Source of the DNA: Mesotaenium endlicherianum
Lineage: Eukaryota > Streptophyta > Zygnematophyceae > Zygnematales > Mesotaeniaceae
Reading direction: 5' to 3'
Length of the DNA: 64,000 nucleotides
Assembly: GCA_009602735.1 (NCBI GenBank)
Contig: WELA01010273.1
Span: 58,986-122,985 of the forward strand
Both the position numbers and the translations under genes were made by a program. Of the stretch, positions 54,359 through 64,000 are shown piece by piece. The notes under the pieces are model-generated. The model was not told the origin of the DNA. It saw only the letters and a program-made list of their open reading frames with translations, and did not search any database. Every line of letters begins with the position of its first letter. Position 1 is the stretch's first letter.

Positions 54359-54557
54359 AAAGTAGTCGGGTTACTATACGGCGTTATTTGCAATAGCATC
54401 TTGGTCGTTTCGCTAATTGACCATCAATTAGTTGGCACACACGTGTGGCGAATAATATATCAAGATGCAATCACTATCAACAATAATCGATAAACGTCAC
54501 GTACATTAGGAGAGTATTCCTAAATACGCCTAAAACAACTCAGATTATTACATTGCA

Positions 54558-55088
54558 TTATTGCAAGTGTTGATTATGTTCGTTGTCCTTATTTGTAACT
54601 GGATAGCTATTGTTTAGCTATTGACAACACAACTTAATGCGCAAGAAATGCTAGGTGTTTGTGCGCAAGCACCAACGGTTCTTGTTCTCTCTGACGTACT
54701 TGATATAAATATACTTCAAAACAAATATATTTGTATGCAAGTGTTGAGCTTTGCTGAGTTCTTGAAACTCGAGTGCATCCATGGTACCATGTACTTGCAC
54801 TTTCAGTCACATAATTTTAACCTTGAAAAATGTTACGCACACTTGTCTCGCTTACAAAAAATGCACAAGTGTCTTGCACCAATGTATATTGCTGCATTCA
54901 CGCACAAATGCGAAGATTCTGAGCCGATCACTCAAATTCCCGCGGGTTTGGCAATGCAAAATGGGAACTTGGTAAAGAAACTCCATATTTTCCATATTTC
55001 TCTAAAGCCGAGGACATTGCTGGTGATGCATAATGCTTCTTTGGGGTTAAGTACGACGTTTGAAACAAAAATTTCAAGCCGATAATGC
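54558..55088 (+). pseudogene. D3 gag remnant and spacer
   Basis: Matches D1 23846-24290. It includes a 154-codon frame (54621-55085: CMQVLSFAEFLKLECIHGTM) whose D1 counterpart is at 23934-24221. This conserved stretch between knuckle and protease may be part of the polyprotein. No knuckle is visible in this copy. Confidence 0.6.
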
Positions 55089-55400
55089 TTCACAGTCATC
55101 GATTCAGGTGCATCATTGAGCTTCAACAGTGCACGTTTTGCACAAGGAATGAAGTTTCTTCCAATGCTCAAGGACGAGACACTTCATCTCGGCAATGGCT
55201 CGTTAGCTTGCATTCTTGGAAAGATTAAGTTACAGCTAAAAGTGCAGTCATACATCAGCTACAAACAATTCTACGTTACCGAATTGCCCGCTGGTATTGA
55301 TGCAATTTTGGGTAACAGTTGGCTTACGCAGACCAGTGCATTGCTTGACTTCAAAAGACATGCATTGTACGCAAAGGGGCCAAGAAGATTACTCTTCAGT
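55089..55400 (+). CDS. pro: D3 aspartic protease
   Basis: CFTVIDSGASLSFNSARFAQ with the D-S-G active site, then ELPAGIDAILGNSWLTQTSA. The longest ATG frame is 55116-55436 but homology starts at 55089. Unlike D1 there is no stop inside the domain; a slip near 55400 precedes the RT. Confidence 0.85.
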
Positions 55401-56015
55401 CTCTTAAGCCTGATATGGCCTTGGACAGGCCTTTGAAGACTCTCCTATTGTCCATAAAGCAAGCTCGCCGTTTGGCAAAGCAAGGTCAACATTTTTTCTA
55501 TGGATCACTGCGACCTGATTCCCCAGCAACTTCCACTACGCTCTTTATGAAAGATCCGATGTTAGACGTTCTTGGTTATGAGGAAACACTCACAGCTGAA
55601 CTTCCTGCTCTTTTGCACAAGTACAAGTCAGTATTTCCAAGTGAAATACCAGCCGCGCTTCCGCCTGACAGGGGTATTGGATATACGATCCCTCTCGTTC
55701 CCAATTCTTGACCAACTTGGCAACCAATTTATCGCCTAAGCCCGTTGGAGATGAACGAAATGAAGGACCAAATTACCGACTTGCTTAAGAAAAGATGGAT
55801 TGAGCCGAGCTCTTCTCCATTTGGGACCCCCATCCTATTTGTTCAAAAGAAAGATGGGATGCTCAGGATGTGCATTGATTATCGTGCGTTGAACAACATA
55901 ACGGTCAATAACCGCTATTTGTTGCCTCGCATTGATGATTCGTTTGATTTGTTACGGGAGGCGTATGTGTTCTCCTCGCTTGAATTAGCCAAAGGCTATC
56001 ATCAGATTCTGAAAT
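55400..56015 (+). pseudogene. pol: D3 reverse transcriptase, N-terminal part
   Basis: Frames 55415-55711 (pre-RT; ends at a TGA where D1 reads Gln) and 55745-56017 ([33 protein letters not shown]). B3 interrupts the palm at 56016, before the catalytic box. Confidence 0.87.
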
Positions 56016-56016
56016 G

Positions 56017-56765
56017 AATCGACTTACCAAATAAGCGATTAACAATTAATAAAGATCTTTATATCAGCAAGTAATCTTTATGGTATTTTCGTTAACTGAT
56101 TAAACGGCAAAAGGACAACACACTAGCACTGAACAACACTCATAAGTCAAATGCGAGTAAACTAGCATCAATTATGCAATCAGTAAACTGATACATAAGC
56201 AAGGTTAGAAGATAGTGCGTATCAATGGCTTCTCGCCTTGGATTCAGATCTCTCTCCGTAAGCTGTACAAGAGAGTTGGCCTCGTTTCCGAATGCCGAAC
56301 TCGAGAGCAATGCCTAGCATATGTACATGAATTGAGCTTACTGTTCAACGGCCAGTGCGATGGCACCGCCTACCCGGGAGTTAACCACGTTGGTAGGACC
56401 TCGGTTAACCAAATCCACCGCCATCTCCCATCATCCCGAATCGCCATCCATCATAGGGATGTCATCTGGCCATTCATCTAGCATACCACACTTAGATGCA
56501 TATCGAGGCAGTTTGCTGCTACCGAGTACAGAAGTCAGCTGGCTGTCAAAGAATGTGTCAACAAGCTGATTTAAGCTGACTTCAGCCTGCTGCTTCCGGC
56601 TGAGTCATTAAACTGATATTATATATAAAGTCCAGCAGACTAATCATTAATTAGAGTTCAGCAGGCTGAACTTATTTAACTGTTAAATTTAAATGAATAT
56701 TATATCAACCAATGTACTGATTCATTACAATCCCTCCAACTTAACATGTTGTCGCCTCGACAACA
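56017..56765 (-). repeat. Family B 3' LTR (B3)
   Basis: 749 bp. In element orientation it begins with the 19-nt palindrome TGTTGTCGAGGCGACAACA and ends GATTCATTTCA. It is the best complete copy of this LTR here. Confidence 0.92.
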
Positions 56766-56848
56766 CCGACACAGGGGACATAGATTTTCCAAACTGAAAT
56801 TACTGATCCCTCTCCCATACAGCGTGCTATGCCCTTGGCCCTTTGCCC

Positions 56849-58582
56849 TTAAGAGGGAGATGCCCCTGGGGCCCTATGGTCAGGAGAGTCAGACCTCCTC
56901 CTGTCTTGGGGTCTTCTGAAGCCTGTCAGAGAGGGAGGCTCCGCGTAGGGACCCTGCGGAGAACGCAGTAACTGTGCGGTTTCCTCCTGCACGGTCTGAA
57001 ACTGAATAGAGGCAGCCTTCTCCTGGGCAGCCTTCAAACGGACTGGTACATATACCGGCATCCCAGAAGGATGTTGCATGACATGAGCTAAGGGTACATG
57101 CCCTCTCTGCGAGGAAGATGCCGGCAGGCCTCTGGCTATTTCTCTAGCAGCCCTCCTGTCTGCCCTGTCTGACTGGGTCTTCGTGCCTAGAGATGGGCTC
57201 TGTCCTATGGCAATTCCCAGCCAAGTGATATCCTCCTCTTCAGCGAGCTGCTGCAGGGCCGACTCAGTCTTCTCCCTTACAGGGGATGTGGCAGGTGTCA
57301 GGATCACGGCGGGGCTAGTGTCCTCCTCCTCGCCTTCCTCCTCTTCTTCCTCTGACCCCTCCTCTCCGTCCCCGGGTTCCTCTGAGACTGCTGGGATCTC
57401 TTCTGTCAGCTGCTCCAGCTCCTCCCAAGAAAAAGAATATCCTACTGACCTTCCCCTTTTGGGTGCTGGTGGGGGCTGCTGAGTCCAAACCGCATACAAG
57501 TCCTTTCCCCCCTGCTTGCTTGCCCATTTGGCATAAGCGTGCTTCCCTTTAGAGAATGACTCTTGGGCCCTGCTCTTGTCCCCCTGCATTTCTTGGCTCA
57601 TGCAGTCTCGGACTCCATCCAATCTTGGGTCCCAAGCCGCAATGTGAGGGGGCAATACTATGTTCCCCTTTAGGTCTGTCAGGAAATCCTCATCCGTCGT
57701 CCTGTCATTCTGCTAGTCCCTCATGTTGACGGTTATCCACCGCCAATCGGTGGGCTTTTGGAAGAAGGCAGGGTTTGTCCTTTGAAGAGTTCAAGGGTAC
57801 CAATGCCCTGCAAAGTCCAGCTGACTGGTTTCCCTGGCCAAGAATTTCCAGCTCCTTCTCTCCACCTCATTATACATGACCTTGAACCTGTTATGGGCTG
57901 TAGAGTCCTTAAAGCTATCCGCGTCCATGGGGATCATCCCGGTGACCCTATCTTTCCCCCAGATAGTCGGAATCGATACAGCCCCTGCTTCGTTCGCCTG
58001 GGCCATTGCCTTGGCCTCTCTGACCGTATATCCTACCATCTCGGCATAATCATGGTAGAGGAGGAGCCCTGTGCTGACCTCTATATACTTGTCAAAGTTT
58101 CCGGATGTCTCCCCTTCCTTCTGTAGGATGTCCTTCTCTGACTCGCTGCGACTTCTCTGAGCATACTTGAAGGCCCCCTCCAGTAGATCGAAGCCCTTGC
58201 CCAGCACTATGTAGCGATAGCTGCTGATTCTCCTCTGCTCTTCTTCCGCTTGCTGCTTCCGCTTCTCCTCAACTTGCCTCTCCTCTGCTTGCTTGGCATC
58301 CTCTGCAGCTTTTCTGTCCAGTTCTTCCTGCCTCAGTCTGGCCTGTTCCTCCTCCTCCTTCTGTGCCTCTCGCTGTTGTTGGAGTCGTTGTGATTCCCGA
58401 GCGGAGATAGAGGATGATTTGATGTCGCCACGGAATTGCAAGTATTCTGCATGTGCCTCTTCCGCTCTTCTCTTCCTCTTAAGTTCTGACTTTTGAGTCA
58501 TCCTGCTCATCATCAACACAATGCAGTTAGTGAAGTCATGATATTTTGCCGCTACTGAGTGCCCTTGATGAAGAGGACGCAA
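56849..58582 (-). pseudogene. B3 accessory coiled-coil ORF downstream of integrase
   Basis: Two frames (58582-57791, 263 codons; 57655-56849, 268 codons) lie in the same register, separated by 45 codons and two stops (TGA at about 57788, TAG near 57715), so they were one ORF of about 580 codons. Residues ~45-120 are a long Glu/Gln/Lys/Arg coiled coil (QRLQQQREAQKEEEEQARLR). Then comes a globular part with aromatic residues (YRYIVLGKGFDLLEGAFKYA, WGKDRVTGMIPMDADSF), and the second half is acidic (EEGSEEEEEEGEEEDTSPAV) and Pro-rich. I recognise no family; no signal peptide or membrane segment is evident, so it is not an obvious envelope protein. Position after the integrase matches accessory ORFs of some plant Gypsy elements. 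Confidence 0.75.
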
Positions 58583-58871
58583 TAGGACAAGTTCCTAGTG
58601 TGAAATACATGATGTGAGTGAATATCAGGGTAAATTGAGTTTAGACAGAAAGTGAGTGTGAGCGCGGCTGATCCCAAGACAGAACACCTCTCCCTCCGAC
58701 TTAATTTTAAAGGTGGGCTGCCTGTCACAACTGTCACTAACTGTCACATTCCTCACCAACTTATATGGAGACAGGACCTCCTATCACCTGTCCCTAGCTA
58801 CGGAAATGACAGTGAGGGAGGTGCCCCAGCTGCCGAAAGGTGGAACCGTTACAACGCCCCTTTGGCATTGG
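58583..58871 (-). other. Spacer between chromodomain and accessory ORF of B3
   Basis: About 290 bp without an open frame in register. It would have to hold a splice acceptor, internal promoter or other means of expressing the downstream ORF. I see no unambiguous signal. Confidence 0.5.
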
Positions 58872-59589
58872 TCAGTTGAGTGTCAGCCAAGTGTCCCCAG
58901 AGGCATCGTAACCTTTCCATCGGGTGAGGTACTTCATGACATATTTCGACAATCGACGGACAGAGCGAGCGTCTAAAATCTCCTCGACCTCATATTCCTC
59001 AGCGTCACCCTCTCTGACAGCAAGGATCAAACCCCGTTGGACAGGTAACCAACCGACCAGTGAACAATTTGTCACCTTTGATGTACGGTTCCAGGAAAGA
59101 GACATTAAAGACTGGGTGACCCTTGTAGTTTGCTGACATATTCAATTTGTAAGCATTCTGACCGACACGGCGCACCACCAAATATGGACCAACCCAGACA
59201 GGACCAAGCTTTTTCTTGACCACACCAGGCAGGCACAGGTGCTGAGAATGCAGTTTGACCAAATCGCCCTTAGAAAATGTCAGCTCGCGACGGTGCTAAT
59301 TAGCGTATTTTTGTTGATTTTCTTGGGCTGTGTGCAGGTTATGTTGGACCTCTCACAGGGTGTCAGCAAACTCCTGAGTTAACTGGAGAAAGACCGGATT
59401 GCCAATCCCTTCGGGGTGAGTCAAAGACTCCCCCAGTGCATTTAAAGGAGACTTAGGGGCTCTACCCAAGCTGAGTTGAAAAGGAGTCTTACTCGTTGAC
59501 GCGTGCACCGCACTGTTGACTGCAAACTGAATTTGAGGCAACAGGTCATCCCAATTATCTTGTTTTTGGTTAATATATGCTCTCAGCAC
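58872..59589 (-). pseudogene. B3 integrase C-terminus and chromodomain
   Basis: Core end 59589-59353 (QDNWDDLLPQIQFAVNSAVH), GPY/F module 59262-59005 (KLGPVWVGPYLVVRRVGQNA, HPVFNVSFLEPYIKGD) and chromodomain in frame 59105-58872 (EYEVEEILDARSVRRLSKYV, TRWKGYDASGDTW). Slips separate the pieces. Confidence 0.88.
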
Positions 59590-60390
59590 CTCCTGCAGAA
59601 CGCGGTTAGGTCTTTCAGTCTGCCCATCAGTCTGAGGGTGGTTAGCTGTGCTGAGCAGCTGTTTGACTCCCGTTAACCCATAAAAGCTCTCCAGAACTTA
59701 GAGATAAATTTCGGGTCTCTGTCTGAGATGATATTAGAAGAGAGCCCAAGTTGGCATACTACATGGTTGTAGGACTGTCTCGCTATTTTGAGTGCAGTTA
59801 CTTTGACAGTTGTGGGGATAAAAATGACCATTTTTTTCAGTTTATCCACGACTACCAGTATTGAATCATGCCCATTTGGCAGTTTTTGGTAGTGAGACCA
59901 CCCAGTCCATGGATATAGTTTCCCAGCGTCTTGCTGGGATGGGCAGTGGTTGCAAGAGACCTCCGGGTGGTGTGTGCCGAGACTTATTTCTCTGACACTG
60001 ATCACAGGACTTTACATATTTCAAGATCTCCTGGAGTAATCCCTCCCAATGATAATGTTTTGCCAGTTTGCCAACAATTTTGGCCTGCACGAAATGTCCA
60101 TCCAGGAGACTGTCATGCGCTTGACTCAGTAAGAGAGACCTTATTTCAAAGATATTAGGAATGACCAGCTTCAGACTGCCTGAAGTGGTTTCAGTCACCC
60201 AGACCCCTCCCTTGAGCTTATACCCGAGTGCGGTAGCACGACACAAATCATCCGTGGGGCTGGGCTCAAATGTTGGGTCAGAAAGGTAGGCTTTCCTAAG
60301 TTGTTCAAGGAAGGACTTTGTCACCTTCAGTGAAGTGATTGCACAAACTAAAGTTCCTTTCTTGCAAGTGAGGTCTTCTAGAGAGTGCAT
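59590..60390 (-). pseudogene. B3 integrase finger and catalytic core
   Basis: The frame 60390-59866 covers the N-terminal region and zinc finger (HYHWEGLLQEILKYVKSCDQ, CQRNKSR) and the first Asp in MDWVVSLP. The frame 60005-59673 has the second Asp in IISDRDPKFISKFWRAFMG. The Glu region near 59620 (HPQTDGQTER in B2) is on the far side of another slip. Confidence 0.88.
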
Positions 60391-61251
60391 CAGCAGGATT
60401 CAACTTTCCGGGTTTGTACTCGATCTGGACTTGGAACTGCTCCAGCATCTGGCTCCAGCGGTTCTCCCTCCTCGACAACTTGGACTTTTTTTGAAAGTGA
60501 GTCAGAGCTAGATGATCTGTAATCACCTTAAAAGCTATACCATGTAAGTATACTCTCCACTGTTTGAGCACATGAATGATAGCTAGCAGTTCTTTATCAT
60601 GCACCGAGTAATTAATCTCCGCTGGATTAAATATTATAGACGTGTACAACACAGGATGCCACTCCTGCCTTACCTTACCATCCTTTGTGGTTTTGTCAGC
60701 GGGCTGCAACAAAATAGCACCCATGGCAAAGTCAGAGGCGTCAGTAACCACCTGCACTGGTTTGCTGGGGTCATACACGGCTAGCACCGGGGCAGAACAA
60801 AGAGCATCTTCAAGGGTCTGGAAGGCAGCCTGCTGCTCTTCCCCCCACACATACCCTATGTCCTTCTTAGTAAGGTCAGTCAATTTACTGGCCTTTGTCG
60901 AATAACTCTCAATAAATCTCCTATAGCAGTTAGCCAATCCAAGGAAGGATCTAATTTCAGAGACAGAGTGTGGTATTGGCCAGTCCCTTATGGTCTGGAC
61001 TTTCTTAGGATCCACACTGATGCCTGCTTTACTGACGACGTGGCCTAAGAATTCAATACTGTCTTTGAAGAAATTACACTTGCTCATTTTAGCATATAAG
61101 TGATTTTTTCTCAGAGTGGCCATGACTGTGTTCGAGTGTTTAGCGTGCTGAGCTTCATCTTTAGAGAAAATTAAAATATCAGTCAAGAAAACTTGCACAA
61201 AGTCATCCATGTCATGATTTATTGAGTCTAGGTTGCCGCACAAAACCGAGC
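60391..61251 (-). pseudogene. pol: B3 reverse transcriptase palm/thumb and RNase H
   Basis: Frame 61258-60305 aligned with B1 4720-5600. The catalytic box reads FLTD (61189-61178) where B1 has FLDD, so the first catalytic Asp is replaced by Thr. Thumb ([20 protein letters not shown]) and RNase H ([39 protein letters not shown]) are otherwise continuous. It lacks the 24-bp duplication seen in B1. Confidence 0.9.
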
Positions 61252-62209
61252 TCCACATGTGTGAACCATCAACCTAGGAAGGCCGTCTTTGCATAGACTT
61301 TATGCATCCATACATTGACCTTTTCTCAATTTCCAAGTCACCAAAGTGTAGCGCGTCGAGTCACCTTCCGAATGGCATCGGGTTCGCGTCAGTTGGTCAA
61401 GTATCGAGCGAGATATGAGCGATCTAGTGCGCGTCACCTATCGGCCCCTAGCGGATCCTCACCAAAGAGCAATTTGTGTTTCAATGTGCACAAGGGACAC
61501 ATTCTTGCCTATTCCTGACCCCCTAAAACCCCTAGCTTGTGCGCACAAATCCGCGAGCCCTTTAGCCTACATAAGCTTTGCATTTCCATAGTATATGTGC
61601 ATCATTGAGGCTATAACTTGGTGACTGCATCACCTACTCCTAGAGGAAGCTTCCTCAATTTCCAGATCCACTTTTGAGGCGCTATCTAGGTAGAATCACC
61701 CAAGGTAAGCTCGGCCAATGAGAGACACATAGCATATCCTACGCACCTTGCTTTGATTGGTTTGAGTTATGCTTAGCCTATAGGAGTGCTAGTACATGCC
61801 TTGTACACATTAGTGGACATAGGAGAGCCTCCTAGAGTGACTACATGCATTGGATCCGCCGCATACCCCGCCGGATTTCCAGGAGTATAAGTACTAGAGA
61901 TGTCCCTAGAGGAGACATCTTTTAGAAGTCCATTATGCCAGGTGTAAGCAACAGAGATTATCAGTAAAGTTTACACTTTTATCTCTTGTGTTTTCAGGAC
62001 CATTGAGTTACTCTCTTGTGAAGAGCAAGCCCTCCAGGCTTCCAGTCACTTGAAGAACTTCACCAGTGGTGAGCAAAGTCACAGCTTAAGCCCTTGCCAT
62101 AGGACTACTATGAAGATCATGATGTGCGTCCAGTGATCTTTTGGGCCATACTTCATTAGTTGATTTCCTACTAGATTATAGTCTTGAGGTGCTCACTTTG
62201 GAGAGTACA
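61252..62209 (+). repeat. Family C repeat b in C2
   Basis: Matches the minus strand of 13147-14148 (TTGACCTTTGCT-like start region, AAAGTGTAG, end GGAGAGTACA). It is more diverged than the two C copies are from each other. Confidence 0.85.
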
Positions 62210-62266
62210 CATCCCTTACTTCTAAAAGATCTCTCTTTGCCTGCAAGCAATTAGAACCTTCAGCGT

Positions 62267-63700
62267 ATGCCTACCCGTAGTGGGCTTGCTTATCAGCCAT
62301 ACTATGAAGGGGTTAGTGAAGAAGACTCAGACTCACATCTCAGCACTATCACTGAACCCGCCAAAGAAGAGCAACCTGCTCTCCAGCACACAGCAGTTGC
62401 TTCTGAGCCATCTCCCCAGTGGGCTCACTATGATTCCTGGTATCCCATGGCAGGTGACCACGAGGTCAAGACTGACAGGTCTGCCTTCCGCTTCAGCGGC
62501 AGGCCAGGCACCTGTGATCTGGAAGATACCATCTCGGAGTTTCAGGCTGACTTCGCGGTTGCAAAGCTCAAGATACCCACGCTGACTAAGCGCGACGTCT
62601 TCGACACGCTTATGCGCTACCTCTTGCACGAGGCCCGCGACACCTTCCGCGAGAAGGAGGCCGAGCTCCGGACCCGCACTGAACTTGTGGGTGACCCACC
62701 AGTGGCGACCCTGCTAGCTGATCCAGTGAAAGCCTTCTAGAACATCCTGAAGACAAAGTTCCAGGCTGCAACTAAAGAGAAGGTGTACGAGCTGCACCAT
62801 TTCTTTTGACGCAAGAATGAGACTATCCGCATGATGTACCGCCGCTTGGTGCACCTCCGCCGCGATGTCGGCACTGTCACTGACCGGGAGGCCGCGGAGA
62901 TCTTCTTGCGTGCCGTCGAGCCGCGTCTGAGGGAGAGGGCCGTAGTCCCCCTCATCGACCGCCACGGTGCAGAGTATTCTCTAGAGCAGGCCTACCTCTT
63001 CGTTGAGAAGCAGAGCTTGGCCGCCGCACGGAGCAACATTAGTGATCGTGTGGGCTTAGCATCCACGGGCGTGCGCCAGGAGGCCTCGGTGCTGCCGTCT
63101 TCTACGACGCGCACGACGCCTGCCCGCCAGCCCCAGTCGCAGCAGCAGCAGCCTCAGCACTCTCAGCTGCCCCAGCACACGCAGCAGCGCGGAGCTACGC
63201 GTGGCCGCATTTCCATGGCTGCCACCACGAGCGATCCGTGCTGGTCCTGCGAGAAGACGGGCCACTCACGCCAGAACTGCACTCTCGCGGAGAATGGCAA
63301 GCCCGGCGACTGCACCTATTGTGGCAAGGCCGGCCTCCTGCAGATCGTATGTCTGCAAAAGAAGCGCGACGTCAAGAACGGACGCGCTCGCGACGTCCCT
63401 ACGCCTTCAGCAGGACAGCGAGGCACACGCAACCCTCGTACGGGTGGCCGCCCCGCGATAACAGCAGCTACGGCCACAACGGACGCCGCATTGATGCCTA
63501 GAGCCGACTACTGCAGCTTCGACAACGTCAGCGACGCCCTCGTGGAGGCCAACGCGGAGATCGTTAGACTCCGTGGCCTCGTCGACGTCGATAACTATGA
63601 CGCGTGTGGAGCACTCCTCGCGTCCGCTCCATCGTCCTGCGGCACGGCACTGACAGCTGGCGCACGCATAGCTTCAGCGCACCCATCAGGCTCAGCGGCA
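62267..63700 (+). pseudogene. gag: C2 gag with two zinc knuckles
   Basis: The frame 62267-62740 starts MPTRSGLAYQPYYEGVSEED and includes TCDLEDTISEFQADFAVAKL and KRDVFDTLMRYLLHEARDTF. A TAG at 62738, a second stop near 62807 and a resumption (62831-63700) with MMYRRLVHLRRDVGTVTDRE, EIFLRAVEPRLRERAVVPLI and knuckles CWSCEKTGHSRQNC and a decayed CTYCGKAGLLQIVC (His replaced by Leu). The last ~29 residues of the 319-codon frame are A2 LTR sequence, not gag. Confidence 0.87.
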
Positions 63701-64000
63701 TGTAGTGATTTGAGTTATTATATATTAGTTCGCATATATTTTAATGTTTTCAAATATATTTGGAGTAGTATTGTGTGGAGTCAAGTGTGAATAGGTACTC
63801 TAGTAACTTGGTTCATGTCCTTTGAACCTTCCAAGGCATTTTCGAAGTTAGAGGAAAGACCTAGAAGAACTCCATGTGGCAAAAGTCAGATGTGCCATTT
63901 TTAGGTCAAAAGGACATGTGTACATTATTCTAGAAAGAGGTGGCAAGTTTTGGGATGTGTTGGGTGCCAACACATCAACATACACCTTCCTAGAAATTAC
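63701..64000 (+). repeat. Family A LTR, partial (A2)
   Basis: First 300 bp of the A LTR in sense orientation (TGTAGTGATTTGAG...), running off the window. Whether it is a solo LTR or a full element cannot be seen. Confidence 0.92.

Larger units (their letters stand above)
37508..54552 (-). repeat. Solo D LTR, reverse orientation, split by the MT element
   Basis: Segments 37508-38285 and 54359-54552 together give about 970 bp of D LTR in reverse orientation (ends TGTAACG and ATTACA). It is flanked by a perfect 5-bp duplication ttgca (37503-37507 and 54553-54557). There are no internal D sequences between, so it is a solo LTR left by LTR-LTR recombination. The MT element was inserted into it afterwards. 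Confidence 0.9.
35841..56015 (+). mobile_element. Family D element D3, hosting further insertions
   Basis: Parts: LTR 35841-36753, primer site 36755-36766, gag 36892-37507, then (after removal of a solo D LTR that contains the MT element) 54553-56015 with gag remnant, protease and RT start. B3 inserts at 56016 inside the RT sequence CATCAGATTC, which in D1 continues AAATCACACC. The 3' half of D3 is not in the window. Confidence 0.88.
56016..61251 (-). mobile_element. Family B element B3, minus strand, 3' part
   Basis: Reading leftward from 61251: RT palm onward, RNase H, integrase, chromodomain, a spacer, a large extra ORF (58582-56849), then the 3' LTR (56765-56017). The 5' part is separated by C2, which inserted in the RT near 61252. 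It lies inside D3 RT. Confidence 0.92.
61252..63700 (+). mobile_element. Family C element C2, plus strand, partial
   Basis: Repeat b (61252-62209, missing about the first 50-60 bases of the C copy) followed by the gag leader and gag. It is inserted in B3 RT. Interrupted at 63701 by A2. As in C, gag follows repeat b without an iMet primer site. Confidence 0.87.

Noticed and set aside
56849-57655. Envelope-like (Athila/retrovirus-type) protein in B3
   Set aside because: No signal peptide, transmembrane segment or cleavage pattern is visible; the sequence is acidic, Pro-rich and coiled-coil.
1-64000. CRISPR arrays, rRNA or functional tRNA genes
   Set aside because: None seen. The repeats are LTR-type and the only tRNA-like signals are primer sites and the imperfect structure in the D LTR.

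Overview
This window is a dense, multiply nested block of retrotransposons with no convincing host gene. Ty3/Gypsy elements with integrase chromodomains and Ty1/Copia elements are present, most primed by initiator-methionine tRNA, so the host is a plant-lineage eukaryote with a large, repeat-rich genome. A Ty3-type element carrying a cytosine-5 DNA methyltransferase makes a streptophyte (charophyte) green alga the best guess; that kind of gene capture has been described for charophytes and dinoflagellates. The organism assignment is inference. I name the families A to F and 'MT' for bookkeeping only.

Layout, left half. Family A element, minus strand, gag plus 5' LTR (1-1875, runs off the left edge). 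Family B copy B1, plus strand, gag-protease-RT-RNase H (1876-5886), joined tail to tail with a second B copy on the minus strand (5887-about 16345). That second copy is interrupted in gag by family C (8203-14148) and in its LTR by a 246-bp inverted-repeat DNA element (15425-15670). Next come an unassigned stretch (16346-17640), a minus-strand D copy (17641-19335), and a decayed Gypsy element F (19336-33136). F is split by a complete Copia element E (21400-33017, perfect 5-bp target duplication), itself split by a Gypsy element D1 (22183-28595). LTR debris follows (33137-35840).

Layout, right half. A D copy (D3) starts at 35841. A reverse-oriented solo D LTR sits in its gag (37508-54552, 5-bp target duplication ttgca). 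That solo LTR is split by the 16-kb methyltransferase element MT (38286-54358, 4-bp target duplication aaag). MT is split inside its integrase by an internally deleted A element (47678-51636, 5-bp target duplication tgctt). D3 resumes at 54553 and is interrupted at 56016 by B3, which is interrupted by C2 (61252), which is interrupted by A2 (63701 to the edge).

The most notable content is the MT element. One long, now decayed reading frame orders gag zinc knuckles, aspartic protease, C5-methyltransferase, a long uncharacterised linker, reverse transcriptase, RNase H, integrase and a C-terminal PHD finger: a DNA-methylation writer and a probable histone reader in one retrotransposon. MT and the gag-protease family C also share an unexpected end structure. 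It is not LTR-internal-LTR but b - internal - a - b - a, with the a|b junction bringing the two outer ends together as a near-palindrome, and neither has the tRNA-iMet primer site seen in the other families. This matches the split-direct-repeat layout of tyrosine-recombinase retroelements, yet MT encodes a DDE integrase. A third point is an extra coiled-coil reading frame of about 580 codons downstream of the chromodomain in B3. Nearly all coding regions carry stops or frameshifts, so most copies look dead.
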